From JBCAXA01 sp039183535 (lineage in GTDB: Bacteria; Pseudomonadota; Gammaproteobacteria; Steroidobacterales; Woeseiaceae): 64,000 bases of DNA. The notes beneath the pieces are model-generated. The model was not told the origin of the DNA and ran no database searches. It saw only the letters and a program-made list of their open reading frames with translations. This document shows positions 8,324 to 18,122 of this stretch, one piece after another. The DNA lies in assembly GCA_039183535.1 (NCBI GenBank), contig JBCDBO010000006.1:31933-95932 (forward strand), written 5' to 3'. The position numbers were made by a program, and so were the translations under genes. Every line of letters begins with the position of its first letter. Within the stretch, counting starts at the first letter, position 1.

Positions 8324-11300
8324 ATGGATGCGCTAGGCGACGGCTACAGCGAGGATCAAGCGATGCATGTCGTTTGCCTCGGTGCGTCGGCTGGCGGACT
8401 AGCACCGCTTAAAGCGTTCTTCGGTGCCGTGGGCAACGATTCACCACACGTCTACGTGATCGTTCAGCACCTCTCGAACAAACATGTTTCGAGGATGGCC
8501 GAAATCCTTCGCACCGTTACGCCGTTACCGATCGCCACGATCACCGATGGCACGCCGCTTGCGTCTGGCACGGTTTACCTACTGCCCGCAAATGCCAATG
8601 CGAAGCTTGCTCGTATCGATGATCAGCTGCATTTCAAACTGGCCACACGGCCACGCAAGCCGGAGTTAAATCTGCCGGTCGATGTTTTTTTCGCATCTCT
8701 GGCACAACATGCCGGCATACGCGGTATCGCCGTCGTTTTGTCTGGGTCAGGCTCCGACGGTAGCCACGGACTTGTCTCCGTTAAGTCCGCTGGCGGAGTG
8801 GTTATTTGCCAAGACCCAGACGAGGCCGAATTTAGCGGCATGCCGCAATCGGCTATCAATTCTGGTGTCGTCGACCTCGTTCTCGGGGCGAACGATATTC
8901 CGACCGCTATCAAGAGCTACACAGGCATTGCGGCGGCCGAATGGCAGACGCTGGAGCGGACACTGGAAAAAGACTACGCACGGGTCACGGAACTGCTGCA
9001 AACGATGCAAGGGGCTGATGAAGTTTGGGAGACCCGCTTTATCGACTACAAGCGGCCCATGGTTTGTCGGCGTATTGCGAAACGCATGCGAATATCCGGC
9101 GTCGAAACGATCGAGCAATACCGAGACTTCATCGCTAATCACCCGCAAGAAGCTGATGCGCTTGCCTCCGAACTACTGATCAATGTGACAGCATTCTTTC
9201 GTGATCCGCTCGCCTGGAGAACGATTGAAAGCGACACTTTGCCCGGCGTTATCGGTGATGGCACGCGCGAGGCGCGACTTTGGTCAGCCGGTTGCTGTAC
9301 TGGCGAGGAAGCCTTCACGCTCAGCATGCTTTGCGCTGAGTACTGCGATTCCAACAACATTCCCCGTAACTACAAGATATTTGCGACCGACTTGGATGAA
9401 AAAGCGGTCGAGCAAGCGTCGAGAGGCTTCTACCCGAGTGACATCGCCGAACAATTGTCGGCGGACCGACTAGCCCGGCACTTTACGAGACGTGATGGCG
9501 GCTATCGTGTTGCGGACCGTATTCGCCGGCGCGTCATGTTTTCCCGGCATGATTTGATTGACTCGCCAGCATTCGTGCATATCGATTTATTGGTGTGCCG
9601 GAATCTGTTGATATATTTCGATACAAGCTTGCAAGAGCGCATCATCGATAAGATCTGCTTTGCGTTACGACCCGGCGGCGTGTTGTTTCTTGGTCGTAGC
9701 GAGAGTCTCGGCTCTCGCACCGGGTATTTTCATCCACTAAATCGCCAGCACCGTATTTTCCGCAACACGCGTCGACGGCCAACGTTCCCGCGGCCGAGCA
9801 CGCTACTACCGGCCGTCGAGAGACCCTTACGGCCAACAACGAGCGACTCTCCTTCTCCACGGGTCATGGTCGAGAGCAATGCCCAAGCTATGCTCCGGGC
9901 GCTACTCGGTGAATTCAACACTAGTTGTGCGCTCATTGTTGACTCTAACTGCAAGCTCATCGAAACAGCCGGTCACTATCGACGCTTTCTGAATATGCCG
10001 GACGACGGATTCGCCAGTAATCTGTTGCACTTGGTGCCGAAAGCCTCAATTTCAGCGGTCGAGCTATGCATTCGAAGACTGCGAAACAGCTATGGGACCG
10101 ATCAAGCCAGCGACGTATCCACGCGCATTGCGGTCGATACGGCAGAGAACCAGGGCTACGCCCATGCCAGTTTTCGGGCGATCCCCCCTGGAGACACCGA
10201 TCCGGCTGAACGGTTCGTCATCGTTTTAACCTTGGAAGAAGATGCCGACTCTTCGAACGAAGAAGAATCGAGTGTTGTGTCGCGTACGACCATGGAATTG
10301 ATGCAGCAGGAACTGATCGAGACGCAGGAGTACTTAAAGAACGCGATCAACGAACTCGAAACAAGCAATGAGGAGCTGCAGAGCACGAACGAAGAGCTGA
10401 TGTCGTCGAACGAGGAGCTGCAGAGTACGTATGAAGAGTTGCAGAGCACGAACGAAGAACTCTATTCCGTCAATGCCAAACATCAGAGTAAGATCGATGA
10501 GCTCGACGCACTCAATGCTGACATCAATAGCCTGCTGGAGAGCTCAAACATTGCGACCGTGTTTTTGGACCGCAATGGAGCAATCCGCAAGTTCACACCC
10601 GCCATTCAGAACATCTTCGATCTCAAAGACAGTGATCGCGGTCGAGCGTTGTTGCAGTTTGTGCCGAAGTTGGGTGAAGAATCAAAGCAGGCAATGGAAG
10701 CTGCGATTCAGAGTGTTTTGCACGGCGATTCGGACTTACAGGAATTCGAGGGACGTTTGCGGACCAAGGAGTGGCTGCGTATTCGAGTCGGCCCTCACTA
10801 CGATTCAAGCGGCTTATTGGACGGCGTTGCAGTGACGTTCGTTGATATTAACACGCTCAAAACCATCGAATCGGAGTTGTCGAGCGGTAAATTGGCGCTA
10901 GAGAGTGTACTTGACAGTACCTTGGCTGGTTACTGGGATTGGCGAATTCAAGATGGCCATGGTCGGATCAGTAAACGTTTCAGGGATATGTTCGGGTACG
11001 GCGAAGACGAGTTACCGAATGAACTGAGTGCTTGGCAAAAGCTAGTCCACCCAGAGGACGAAGAAGCTGCAACACAAGCGTACGAGCGGCATGTTGCAAG
11101 CAAGGGTAAAGAACCGTATGACCTCCAACTGCGCTACTTTCATAAGGATGGATCAATCGTCTGGGTGTTATGCAGAGGCAGGATTGTTGAATGGTCGAGC
11201 GCTGGTGAGCCGTTACGTATGCTCGGAAGTCACATTGACATCACACCACTCAGGCAAGCGCAGGAAGTTATTCAGCAGCGGGCCGAAGAGTCGCGACAAA

Positions 11301-11950
11301 TGGCTTACATCGCGTCGCACGATTTGCGCGAGCCGCTCAATTCGATTCGTGGACTGATTGGTATGCTCAAAGACAGTCCAGACGACACAGAGTTAAGCGC
11401 GGAAGTCCTATCACGCATCGATACGTCGGCAGAGCACCTGGCAAATATGGTTGAAGGCTTGCTGACGTTCTCACGTCTCGATGAACCGGCGCTCGAATTG
11501 GAAGCGCTCGATCTCAGCGAGATCGTCGCGAGCGTCATCGCGGATATGCGCACATCACTCGATGACGTCGGCGCCGACATAACGATTAAGCCAATGCCGA
11601 CAATACGCGGCTCCGATGCATTAATCCGGCAGATGTTCAGCAACCTAATTTGGAATGCAGCTAAATTTCATCGCGACGGCGTTCCACCAGCGATCAGCAT
11701 TGAGGCCGCATTTGTGCATAGCGCCATCCACATTCGAGTAACAGACAACGGCATAGGAATCGCCAAGGAACACATCGATCGCGTGTTCGCGCTGTTCCGC
11801 CGCTTGCATACGCGCTCTGAGTTCCAGGGCTCGGGCATCGGTTTGTCGATCTGCCAAAAAATTGCGCGTTTGCATGGCGGCGACATTTGGGTCGACTCGG
11901 AACTAGGCGTTGGCAGTACCTTCACAATCTCGCTACCGGTGCGAGCATGA
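8324..11950 (+). CDS. CheB-CheR-PAS-histidine kinase fusion
   Basis: A 1208-residue multidomain signalling protein. Residues about 15-190 are a CheB methylesterase with the Ser (GASAGG), His (VQHLS) and Asp (GSGSDGSHG) of its catalytic triad. Residues about 205-500 are a CheR methyltransferase (GCCTGEEA SAM-binding motif, CRNLLIYFD). A long Glu/Ser/Asn-rich coiled coil follows (about 660-740), then two PAS segments, a HisKA domain with the phospho-acceptor His near residue 999 (SHDLREPLN) and a HATPase_c domain with N, G1 (DNGIGIA) and G2 (GSGIGLS) boxes. There is no chemotaxis receptor or CheB receiver, so the enzymatic halves are probably used as sensors or act on an unknown target. The stop overlaps the next start (ATGA), so phosphotransfer to the following regulators is likely. 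An in-frame ATG at 8363 is an alternative start. Confidence 0.93.
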   Translation: MDALGDGYSEDQAMHVVCLGASAGGLAPLKAFFGAVGNDSPHVYVIVQHLSNKHVSRMAEILRTVTPLPIATITDGTPLASGTVYLLPANANAKLARIDDQLHFKLATRPRKPELNLPVDVFFASLAQHAGIRGIAVVLSGSGSDGSHGLVSVKSAGGVVICQDPDEAEFSGMPQSAINSGVVDLVLGANDIPTAIKSYTGIAAAEWQTLERTLEKDYARVTELLQTMQGADEVWETRFIDYKRPMVCRRIAKRMRISGVETIEQYRDFIANHPQEADALASELLINVTAFFRDPLAWRTIESDTLPGVIGDGTREARLWSAGCCTGEEAFTLSMLCAEYCDSNNIPRNYKIFATDLDEKAVEQASRGFYPSDIAEQLSADRLARHFTRRDGGYRVADRIRRRVMFSRHDLIDSPAFVHIDLLVCRNLLIYFDTSLQERIIDKICFALRPGGVLFLGRSESLGSRTGYFHPLNRQHRIFRNTRRRPTFPRPSTLLPAVERPLRPTTSDSPSPRVMVESNAQAMLRALLGEFNTSCALIVDSNCKLIETAGHYRRFLNMPDDGFASNLLHLVPKASISAVELCIRRLRNSYGTDQASDVSTRIAVDTAENQGYAHASFRAIPPGDTDPAERFVIVLTLEEDADSSNEEESSVVSRTTMELMQQELIETQEYLKNAINELETSNEELQSTNEELMSSNEELQSTYEELQSTNEELYSVNAKHQSKIDELDALNADINSLLESSNIATVFLDRNGAIRKFTPAIQNIFDLKDSDRGRALLQFVPKLGEESKQAMEAAIQSVLHGDSDLQEFEGRLRTKEWLRIRVGPHYDSSGLLDGVAVTFVDINTLKTIESELSSGKLALESVLDSTLAGYWDWRIQDGHGRISKRFRDMFGYGEDELPNELSAWQKLVHPEDEEAATQAYERHVASKGKEPYDLQLRYFHKDGSIVWVLCRGRIVEWSSAGEPLRMLGSHIDITPLRQAQEVIQQRAEESRQMAYIASHDLREPLNSIRGLIGMLKDSPDDTELSAEVLSRIDTSAEHLANMVEGLLTFSRLDEPALELEALDLSEIVASVIADMRTSLDDVGADITIKPMPTIRGSDALIRQMFSNLIWNAAKFHRDGVPPAISIEAAFVHSAIHIRVTDNGIGIAKEHIDRVFALFRRLHTRSEFQGSGIGLSICQKIARLHGGDIWVDSELGVGSTFTISLPVRA

Positions 11951-12378
11951 GCAGTGGCGCACCGCCGGCGACGGTACTGCTCGTCGACGATAACGAAGAC
12001 TTTAATTTTATCCACGAGCGCTTGTTGCACACCGTTTCGCCCGACATTCAGGTCTTTGCTCGCCAATACGCGGAGGGCGCACTAGAGCTGCTAGCCTCAG
12101 AGGAAGGGCAGTCGGTAGATCTCGTCTTGCTCGACATCAACATGCCGAAGATGACGGGATTTGAGTTCGTCGACAAACTTTCGACAATTCGACCGTCGAT
12201 AAACGATGACATTGTCGTTGTTATGGTATCCACCACACTAAATCCGGACGACTTTTACCGCGCCGATCAATCTCCGTATATCGTACGTATGTTGGAGAAG
12301 CCATTGACACAGACAATGCTCGCCGACCTTCTGGACGAACACTTGCCAGTTGCCGACGCGGCCGATACCGCGAGATAG
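11947..12378 (+). CDS. Single-domain response regulator
   Basis: A 143-residue receiver domain with no output domain. Asp14-Asp15, the phosphorylation Asp63 (LLDINMP), the Ser/Thr of MVSTT and the Lys of EKPL are all present, so it should be phosphorylated normally. The start at 11947 overlaps the kinase stop codon (ATGA), which indicates translational coupling and makes the kinase the obvious phosphodonor. Single-domain regulators of this kind usually act through protein contacts or as a phosphorelay step. Confidence 0.93.
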   Translation: MSSGAPPATVLLVDDNEDFNFIHERLLHTVSPDIQVFARQYAEGALELLASEEGQSVDLVLLDINMPKMTGFEFVDKLSTIRPSINDDIVVVMVSTTLNPDDFYRADQSPYIVRMLEKPLTQTMLADLLDEHLPVADAADTAR

Positions 12379-12532
12379 AAACCGAACGTCGCTTCAGACA
12401 ATTGACCTATTCGTCGAATGGGTCGGTCGCGCTTCAAGTAAACACTTGTTTTCAGCGCTAAATGCGGTCAGTCTTTGCGCCAGCTCGAGCTTGGCGAGAT
12501 ATTACCGCGAGCAAAGCGCACGGAGATCGCGA

Positions 12533-12940
12533 ATGACCGGACCGCAACTCAACGTTGTGTTAATCGACGATAATGACGATGACAATTTCATTCATCGCCG
12601 TGTCGTCGAAGAGGTCGATATCGATATCCGCTTACGCGTGTTCGAACAGGCACAGCAAGCACTGGACCACCTGGGAACGACAGATCGCGATCCCGTTGAC
12701 ATCGTGTTTGTCGATATCAGCATGCCACGCATGGATGGGTTTGAGTTCATGGCGGCATTTGATCAGTTGCCGCGAGCGCTGCGCGTCGGTGTCGTCGTTA
12801 TCTTCCTTTCGGTTTGCGCGAACCCAACCGATATTGATCGCGCGCTGAAGACAGCACACGCGCGCGGCTTCCTGAACAAGCCACTGTCGCGCGCGAAACT
12901 CACCGACGTCTTCAACGAGTACTTCGCGAGCACGAGTTAG
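12533..12940 (+). CDS. Second single-domain response regulator
   Basis: A 135-residue receiver domain with Asp12-Asp13, phosphorylation Asp61 (FVDISMP), Ser in the beta-4 strand (IFLSV) and Lys in NKPL. It resembles the preceding regulator (both have NFIH near the first helix), which points to a tandem duplication. The ATG at 12533 has GGAG seven bases upstream; a longer in-frame start would add about 60 residues with no domain. The 154-base gap before it may hold its own promoter. Its stop converges on ureG, six bases away. Confidence 0.92.
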   Translation: MTGPQLNVVLIDDNDDDNFIHRRVVEEVDIDIRLRVFEQAQQALDHLGTTDRDPVDIVFVDISMPRMDGFEFMAAFDQLPRALRVGVVVIFLSVCANPTDIDRALKTAHARGFLNKPLSRAKLTDVFNEYFASTS

Positions 12941-12946
12941 TGCTCG

Positions 12947-13585
12947 TTACGGTGCCGCGGCTGTTCGCTCAACAAGCATCCCCTCGCGGATAAGAAACTC
13001 GCAGACGTCGTCGACACCGTCGCCCGCTTTCAAGTTTGCAAATACCCAGGGGCGCTCACCACGCATACGGTTGGTGTCGTTCTCCATGACCTGTAACGAG
13101 GCGCCCACATGGGGCGCTAAATCAGTTTTGTTGATGACGAGCAAATCCGAACGGGTAATTCCCGGCCCACCCTTACGAGGAATTTTTTCACCAGCCGCGA
13201 CATCGATTACGTAAACCGTAATATCGACGAGCTCGGGTGAGAATGTTGCTGAAAGATTGTCGCCGCCAGATTCAACGATGACCATTTGCAGATCGGGAAA
13301 GCGATCTGCCATTTCGTCGATCGCGCTGACGTTGATCGATGCGTCCTCACGGATCGCAGTATGCGGACAGCCACCGGTTTCTACGCCGACGATACGATCG
13401 GCCGACAGCGCCTCGGCGCGGACCAAGATTCGCATATCCTCCTGCGTGTAAATATCGTTGGTAACAACCGCAATATCAAAGCGATCCCGCAAACGCTTGC
13501 AAAGCGCTTCTACCAACGCTGTTTTTCCGGCCCCCACTGGCCCGCCTATGCCTACTCGCAATAAATCTCGTGCAACCTCAGTCAT
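12947..13585 (-). CDS. ureG: Urease accessory GTPase UreG
   Basis: A 212-residue SIMIBI-class GTPase that drives nickel insertion into apo-urease. The P-loop is GGPVGAGKT near the N terminus; the family motifs TNDIYT, VETGGCPHTAIRED and ESGGDNL and the NKTDL base-specificity motif are all visible. It is the last gene of the minus-strand urease cluster ureD-A-B-C-E-F-G. It lies 32 bases after ureF. Confidence 0.98.
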   Translation of the reverse strand: MTEVARDLLRVGIGGPVGAGKTALVEALCKRLRDRFDIAVVTNDIYTQEDMRILVRAEALSADRIVGVETGGCPHTAIREDASINVSAIDEMADRFPDLQMVIVESGGDNLSATFSPELVDITVYVIDVAAGEKIPRKGGPGITRSDLLVINKTDLAPHVGASLQVMENDTNRMRGERPWVFANLKAGDGVDDVCEFLIREGMLVERTAAAP

Positions 13586-13617
13586 AATTTTTCCTTCGTA
13601 ACTGCAGCGCCATGTGT

Positions 13618-14304
13618 TTACGAACGAAACAAACGCGTACGTTGGTGTTCGTGACGCGCAGAGGCCAGCGCCACACCCGGCAACGTGAGTCCCAAGCGAC
13701 TGTCCTCGACGGCTTCGGCCGCATCGACGTAAGCATCGAGTCGTCGGCCCGCTTCGAGCATGAGCCGCTGCCCATCAGTCTGTCCAAGCGGTACGAGCTT
13801 GATCGCCGCCGCTACTTGGTTTTCATGCCATACCCAAGCGTAGGCCGCTAAAACGCTGCGGCAATCAATTCCTTCGGCGACCGCCGCTGCCGCAAACGCT
13901 GTCGCAAACAAAGGCTTCTCGGGTAAGGTCGCCGCAGCATCAGCCGAGAGCACATCGCGAATCAACCGGGCCAACGCCGCGCCCATTTGACGGTCCTCGT
14001 CTAGCAATTCCGCCGATTCGCGACTGGCCGTTAGCGCTTGATTACAGTGCTTAACGGTAGCGTGATCGCTACATTGTGTAGCGGCATGCAAGCGCTTTAG
14101 ATAAGCAAGGTCTTGGTGGACGAGCGTCGCCGCAGCGATACCTTGCAGCCAGTCTCGCACATCGTTAGCAGATCGAATCCACTCAGCCTCGACCGCGTAC
14201 TCTAACCCTTGCGAGTAACTGTACCCACCGACCGGTAGTGCTGGGCTAATCAACAGCCATAACGCCGGCTGAATTGGCGCTGGCGGGTTAGTGGCTGTGG
14301 CCAT
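13618..14304 (-). CDS. ureF: Urease accessory protein UreF
   Basis: A 228-residue all-helical protein that joins UreD and UreG in the urease activation complex. The conserved N-terminal stretch SPALPVGGYSYSQGLE is typical of UreF (Ser-Gly-Leu-Glu type motif). The start at 14304 is preferred to an upstream in-frame one at 14343 because GGAG lies at the right distance before it. The gene overlaps ureE by 17 bases, which suggests coupling. Confidence 0.96.
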   Translation of the reverse strand: MATATNPPAPIQPALWLLISPALPVGGYSYSQGLEYAVEAEWIRSANDVRDWLQGIAAATLVHQDLAYLKRLHAATQCSDHATVKHCNQALTASRESAELLDEDRQMGAALARLIRDVLSADAAATLPEKPLFATAFAAAAVAEGIDCRSVLAAYAWVWHENQVAAAIKLVPLGQTDGQRLMLEAGRRLDAYVDAAEAVEDSRLGLTLPGVALASARHEHQRTRLFRS

Positions 14305-14734
14305 CGTAAGCTCCAGCCTCCGGCTCGAACGGGGCCTCGACATGCGTGATGCGAAAGTCTAGCTGCGTGAGCATACGATCGAGTACATGGTCAGTTTGGT
14401 AGCGGACCGCGTCGCGGTCGATCTGGACCCAAACGTGGCGATTGCCTAGGTGATATGCCGCCCGCGCGAGCATCGCATCGTCGCCGGAAACCTCCGACAA
14501 GGACTCGATAGCTGCGTCAACGCGAACGACAAAGCCGTCGGCGCTGGCAAGACAATCTCCACCACGTAATACGCGACCGCGTGTCAGCTTGATAAACGCC
14601 TCACGGCCGGACGTCATAACGACGCGCTGCCGCGCCTTCTGCCGCGCCTCGAATGGCAGCTCTATGACATCGTCGGCATCTGCCGTAGGTACGCGCTGCA
14701 CGAGCGTGACCGGTGCCTGCAAAACGCTAAGCAC
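14288..14734 (-). CDS. ureE: Urease accessory nickel chaperone UreE
   Basis: A 148-residue nickel metallochaperone with an N-terminal peptide-binding domain and a C-terminal metal-binding domain. It ends in a short His tail (DGHSH) rather than the long poly-His of some homologues, so nickel storage is probably limited. The GTG start lies two bases after the ureC stop. Confidence 0.95.
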   Translation of the reverse strand: MLSVLQAPVTLVQRVPTADADDVIELPFEARQKARQRVVMTSGREAFIKLTRGRVLRGGDCLASADGFVVRVDAAIESLSEVSGDDAMLARAAYHLGNRHVWVQIDRDAVRYQTDHVLDRMLTQLDFRITHVEAPFEPEAGAYDGHSH

Positions 14735-14736
14735 AG

Positions 14737-16440
14737 CTAGAACAAAAAGTAGCGCTGCGCCAACGGCAACTCGGTCGCTGGTTGGCAGGTTAACGCCTCG
14801 CCGTCCGCCATCACCTGGTACGTCTCTGGATCGACGTCAATCTCCGGCATCCAGTCATTGAGGACCATATCGGTTTTGCGAACCGTACGCGTGTTGGTCA
14901 CCGGCGCCGTTGGGGTTGCGAGGCTCAACTCATCGCCGATGCCATGGGCGTGCGCTGTGCGGGACACGAATGTCACCGAGGTGGCATGACGAGCTCCTCC
15001 AAAGGCGGCAAACATAGGCCGATAGTGGGTCGGTTGCGGCGTCGGAATAGACGCGTTCGGATCACCCATCGGCGCCGCCGCGATGAGCCCACCTTTTATA
15101 ATAAGTGACGGTTTCGCACCGAAAAATGCGGGCTTCCACAAGACAAGATCGGCGAGCTTGCCCGGCTCCACCGAACCGACTAGGTTGGCGATTCCGTGGG
15201 TGAGCGCCGGATTAATCGTGTACTTCGCGATATAGCGACGGACCCGATGATTATCATTACGCGCCGTGTCCTCGGCGAGCGCACCACGTTGCACCTTCAT
15301 TTTGTGGGCGGTCTGCCACGTCCGGGTAATCACCTCGCCGACTCGGCCCATCGCTTGACTGTCGGATGCGATCATCGAAAACGCACCGAGGTCGTGCAGA
15401 ATATCTTCTGCAGCTATTGTCTCGCGACGAATTCGTGACTCGGCGAACGCAACATCTTCGGGAATCTTGGGATCGAGGTGATGGCAAACCATCAACATGT
15501 CGAGATGCTCATCAACGGTATTGACCGTGAACGGCCGGGTCGGGTTTGTCGAGCTCGGTAAAACGTTCGCGTGGCCCGCGGCCTTGATGATATCGGGGGC
15601 GTGGCCACCGCCCGCCCCTTCTGTGTGATACGTATGGATCGTGCGATCTTTCATCGCTGCGAGCGAGTGCTCGACAAATCCCGATTCGTTCAACGTATCC
15701 GTGTGTATCGCAACTTGTACATCCTCAGCTTCGGCCACACCGAGACAGCAGTCGATAGCCGCCGGAGTCGTGCCCCAGTCCTCGTGCAATTTGAGACCGA
15801 TTGCACCGGCCTCAATCTGCTCGGTCAAAGGCTCAGGTTGACTGGCGTTACCTTTGCCGAGGAACCCTAGGTTAACTGGGAACGCATCAGCCGCTTGCAA
15901 CATGCGTGCGATGTTCCAAGGACCCGGCGTACACGTCGTTGCATTGGTGCCGGTCGCAGGCCCTGTACCGCCGCCAAGCATTGTCGTTACACCAGACATC
16001 AACGCTTCATCAATTTGTTGCGGACAGATCCAATGGATGTGCGCGTCGATGCCGCCGGCCGTAACGATGTGCCCTTCACCGGCGATGACCTCGGTACCCG
16101 GTCCGATGATGATCTCAACATCGGGTTGCACATCCGGATTACCCGCTTTGCCAATAGCCACGATGCGGGCATCTTTAATGCCGATATCGGCCTTAACGAT
16201 GCCCCAATGGTCAACGATTAGTGCGTTGGTAATAACGCAGTCGACCACCTCAGCGGCTAGGCGTTGACTTTGCCCCATACCATCGCGAATAACCTTGCCG
16301 CCACCAAACTTGACCTCATCGCCGTAGTGCGTGTGGTCGCGTTCGACCTCAATAACCAGTTCAGTATCGCCGAGTCGCACTCGATCGCCGGTCGTCGGTC
16401 CGAACATATCGGCGTAGGCACGTCGGTCGATCGCCGTCAT
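14737..16440 (-). CDS. ureC: Urease alpha subunit UreC
   Basis: The 567-residue catalytic subunit, full length for the family. Nickel ligands and active-site residues are intact: HIH (AHIHWICPQQ), the carbamylated Lys of GLKLHEDWG, the His residues of HTYHTEGAGGGHAPD, the mobile-flap Cys-His of MVCHHLDP and the Asp of IASDSQAMGR. It hydrolyses urea to ammonia and carbamate. The start codon shares one base with the ureB stop (TGATG). The urea source is next door: the allantoicase and ureidoglycolate lyase of the divergent operon both release urea. Confidence 0.99.
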   Translation of the reverse strand: MTAIDRRAYADMFGPTTGDRVRLGDTELVIEVERDHTHYGDEVKFGGGKVIRDGMGQSQRLAAEVVDCVITNALIVDHWGIVKADIGIKDARIVAIGKAGNPDVQPDVEIIIGPGTEVIAGEGHIVTAGGIDAHIHWICPQQIDEALMSGVTTMLGGGTGPATGTNATTCTPGPWNIARMLQAADAFPVNLGFLGKGNASQPEPLTEQIEAGAIGLKLHEDWGTTPAAIDCCLGVAEAEDVQVAIHTDTLNESGFVEHSLAAMKDRTIHTYHTEGAGGGHAPDIIKAAGHANVLPSSTNPTRPFTVNTVDEHLDMLMVCHHLDPKIPEDVAFAESRIRRETIAAEDILHDLGAFSMIASDSQAMGRVGEVITRTWQTAHKMKVQRGALAEDTARNDNHRVRRYIAKYTINPALTHGIANLVGSVEPGKLADLVLWKPAFFGAKPSLIIKGGLIAAAPMGDPNASIPTPQPTHYRPMFAAFGGARHATSVTFVSRTAHAHGIGDELSLATPTAPVTNTRTVRKTDMVLNDWMPEIDVDPETYQVMADGEALTCQPATELPLAQRYFLF

Positions 16441-16754
16441 CAGTCCGACTCCAAAGCGCCCATAACGGCCGCATTAAACCCATACACACACCGATCTCCA
16501 GCGTAGTCGACAAGCGTTACGGTGCGCGTCTGACCAGGCTCGAACCGAACCGCGGTGCCGGCTGGTATGTCGAGACGCTTACCGTAGGCAACGCTCCGAT
16601 CAAAGTCGAGTGCCGGGTTAGTTTCTGCGAAATGGTAATGCGAGCCGACTTGTATCGGTCGATCGCCGCTGTTGGCGACGGCGACGTCGGTTCGCGTACG
16701 GCCCGCATTCAATTCGATTTCGCCGCTGTCTATGAAGTACTCGCCGGGAACCAT
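16440..16754 (-). CDS. ureB: Urease beta subunit UreB
   Basis: A 104-residue beta subunit, starting MVPGEYF as is typical, with the conserved ANSGDRPIQVGSHYHF and a C-terminal GxVxG-like end. It is separate from UreA, as in most bacteria and unlike the fused forms of Helicobacter. It packs with UreA and UreC in the urease trimer. Confidence 0.98.
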   Translation of the reverse strand: MVPGEYFIDSGEIELNAGRTRTDVAVANSGDRPIQVGSHYHFAETNPALDFDRSVAYGKRLDIPAGTAVRFEPGQTRTVTLVDYAGDRCVYGFNAAVMGALESD

Positions 16755-16770
16755 GCCGTTCTCCTTCCCG

Positions 16771-17073
16771 TTAATCGATTGGATTATGAACGGTCACTAA
16801 CTTAGTGCCGTCCGGAAACGTTGCCTCAACCTGAACCTCATGAATCATCTCCGGGATACCCTCCATAACGTCGTCGCGGCTAAGCAGCGTGGTTCCGTAT
16901 TGCATAAGCTCGGCGACGCTTTTTCCGTCTCGCGCGCCTTCTAAGATGGCAGACGAAATAAACGCGATACTCTCCGGGTAGTTGAGCTTCAAACCGCGTG
17001 CTTTGCGTTTTTCAGCCAACTCAGCGGCCATAAAAATAAGGAGTTTGTCTTTTTCGCGGGGCGTCAATTCCAT
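16771..17073 (-). CDS. ureA: Urease gamma subunit UreA
   Basis: A 100-residue gamma subunit starting MELTPREKDKLL, with the conserved LNYPESIAFIS and VQVEATFPDGTKLVTVHNPI segments. It is standard length and sits in the usual UreA-UreB-UreC order. Confidence 0.98.
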   Translation of the reverse strand: MELTPREKDKLLIFMAAELAEKRKARGLKLNYPESIAFISSAILEGARDGKSVAELMQYGTTLLSRDDVMEGIPEMIHEVQVEATFPDGTKLVTVHNPID

Positions 17074-17103
17074 CGTGCGATCTCCAACTGCGCAGCTAGC
17101 GCG

Positions 17104-18069
17104 TTAGGTTCTCCAAATTCTTGGCAACGCCGCTGGACGGCCGATAGCCAGCGGTCGTAGCGCCGCCCATGCCACCTGCAGCTCACCAAACAGTGTCTCC
17201 ACATCGTTGCCGCGAGCACGAATGATCAAGACTCGATCGGGAACAGTAATCGACAGATGCGGTGTCGAATCGCCAAGCGCATCGATCAACGCGGCGCCTA
17301 ACTGCCGATCAGCCGGTGCGAACCATGCCGTGGCATTGATCGGCATCGCACCGAAACCCCAATCGGCCTGTTGACGGCGGCTGCCACCCTCTAGCTCGCT
17401 GCGCTCCAGTAACAGCGGCTCGCGGTCATTGTCGATACAACGCTCGATGCGAGTGGTTTGGGAAACTCGGCCTCGGGTGAACGGACGGTTGCCCGCCCGG
17501 CGCCCGAATACGGTGACTTCCCATGCGAAAACTCGCGCTCCGTCGGCGAGTTGGATCGTGGTCGTAACGTCAAAATCGCAACCGTCGAAGGCGATAGTTT
17601 CGAGTGGCAACCACTCCATCACAGCATCGCGCCCAACGACAATCGTTTGCTCGAGCTTGGCACCTCGTCCGTCGGCGCGATAGAGCTTGGTAGCGGCTGG
17701 TGTTGTGATTAGCGAATGCGCTTTTGTGTCGAGTGTAGCGCCAATCGATAGGGTATCACCGCCGACGATGCCACCCGGCGGATGAATGAGATAAACGTGC
17801 GTGCACGGCGGTTCCGGATGAAACGGCTTCTGCACATAGAGAGGCCCAAACCCTGGTTGCCGGCGAAGTCGAGTGTGCTGACCGTCTCTTTCGAAATGCA
17901 TAGCCAACCGCGCGGCCCAGCCAGGGGTTAGTGTCGAATTGGAATTGGTCGTGGCGGCGTGCAAATCGATGATCGCGGTATCAAGCGTCGTCCGAGTGTT
18001 GCTAACTTTGTTGGACGAGTAAACCCACAGACCGGCTTTCGCCGTTTCTGCACCAAAACGGTGACCCAA
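17104..18069 (-). CDS. ureD: Urease accessory protein UreD
   Basis: The scaffold protein that carries nickel through to urease with UreF and UreG. The core (GWAARL, GFGPLYVQKPFHPE, HPPGGIVGGD, TPAATKLYR) is clear UreD. The open frame is 321 residues, about 40 longer than usual, and its first codon is TTG without a convincing ribosome-binding site. The true start is therefore probably inside; a TTG at 17964 or a nearby codon would give about 285 residues. It is the first gene of the urease operon and diverges from uraH, so the operon promoter must lie in or near 17970-18163. Confidence 0.9.
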   Translation of the reverse strand: MGHRFGAETAKAGLWVYSSNKVSNTRTTLDTAIIDLHAATTNSNSTLTPGWAARLAMHFERDGQHTRLRRQPGFGPLYVQKPFHPEPPCTHVYLIHPPGGIVGGDTLSIGATLDTKAHSLITTPAATKLYRADGRGAKLEQTIVVGRDAVMEWLPLETIAFDGCDFDVTTTIQLADGARVFAWEVTVFGRRAGNRPFTRGRVSQTTRIERCIDNDREPLLLERSELEGGSRRQQADWGFGAMPINATAWFAPADRQLGAALIDALGDSTPHLSITVPDRVLIIRARGNDVETLFGELQVAWAALRPLAIGRPAALPRIWRT

Positions 18070-18122
18070 AGTTGTGAAAGTCGCCGCCGGGCGGCGCCGT
18101 CAAGGTGTTACGCACCGATTAT

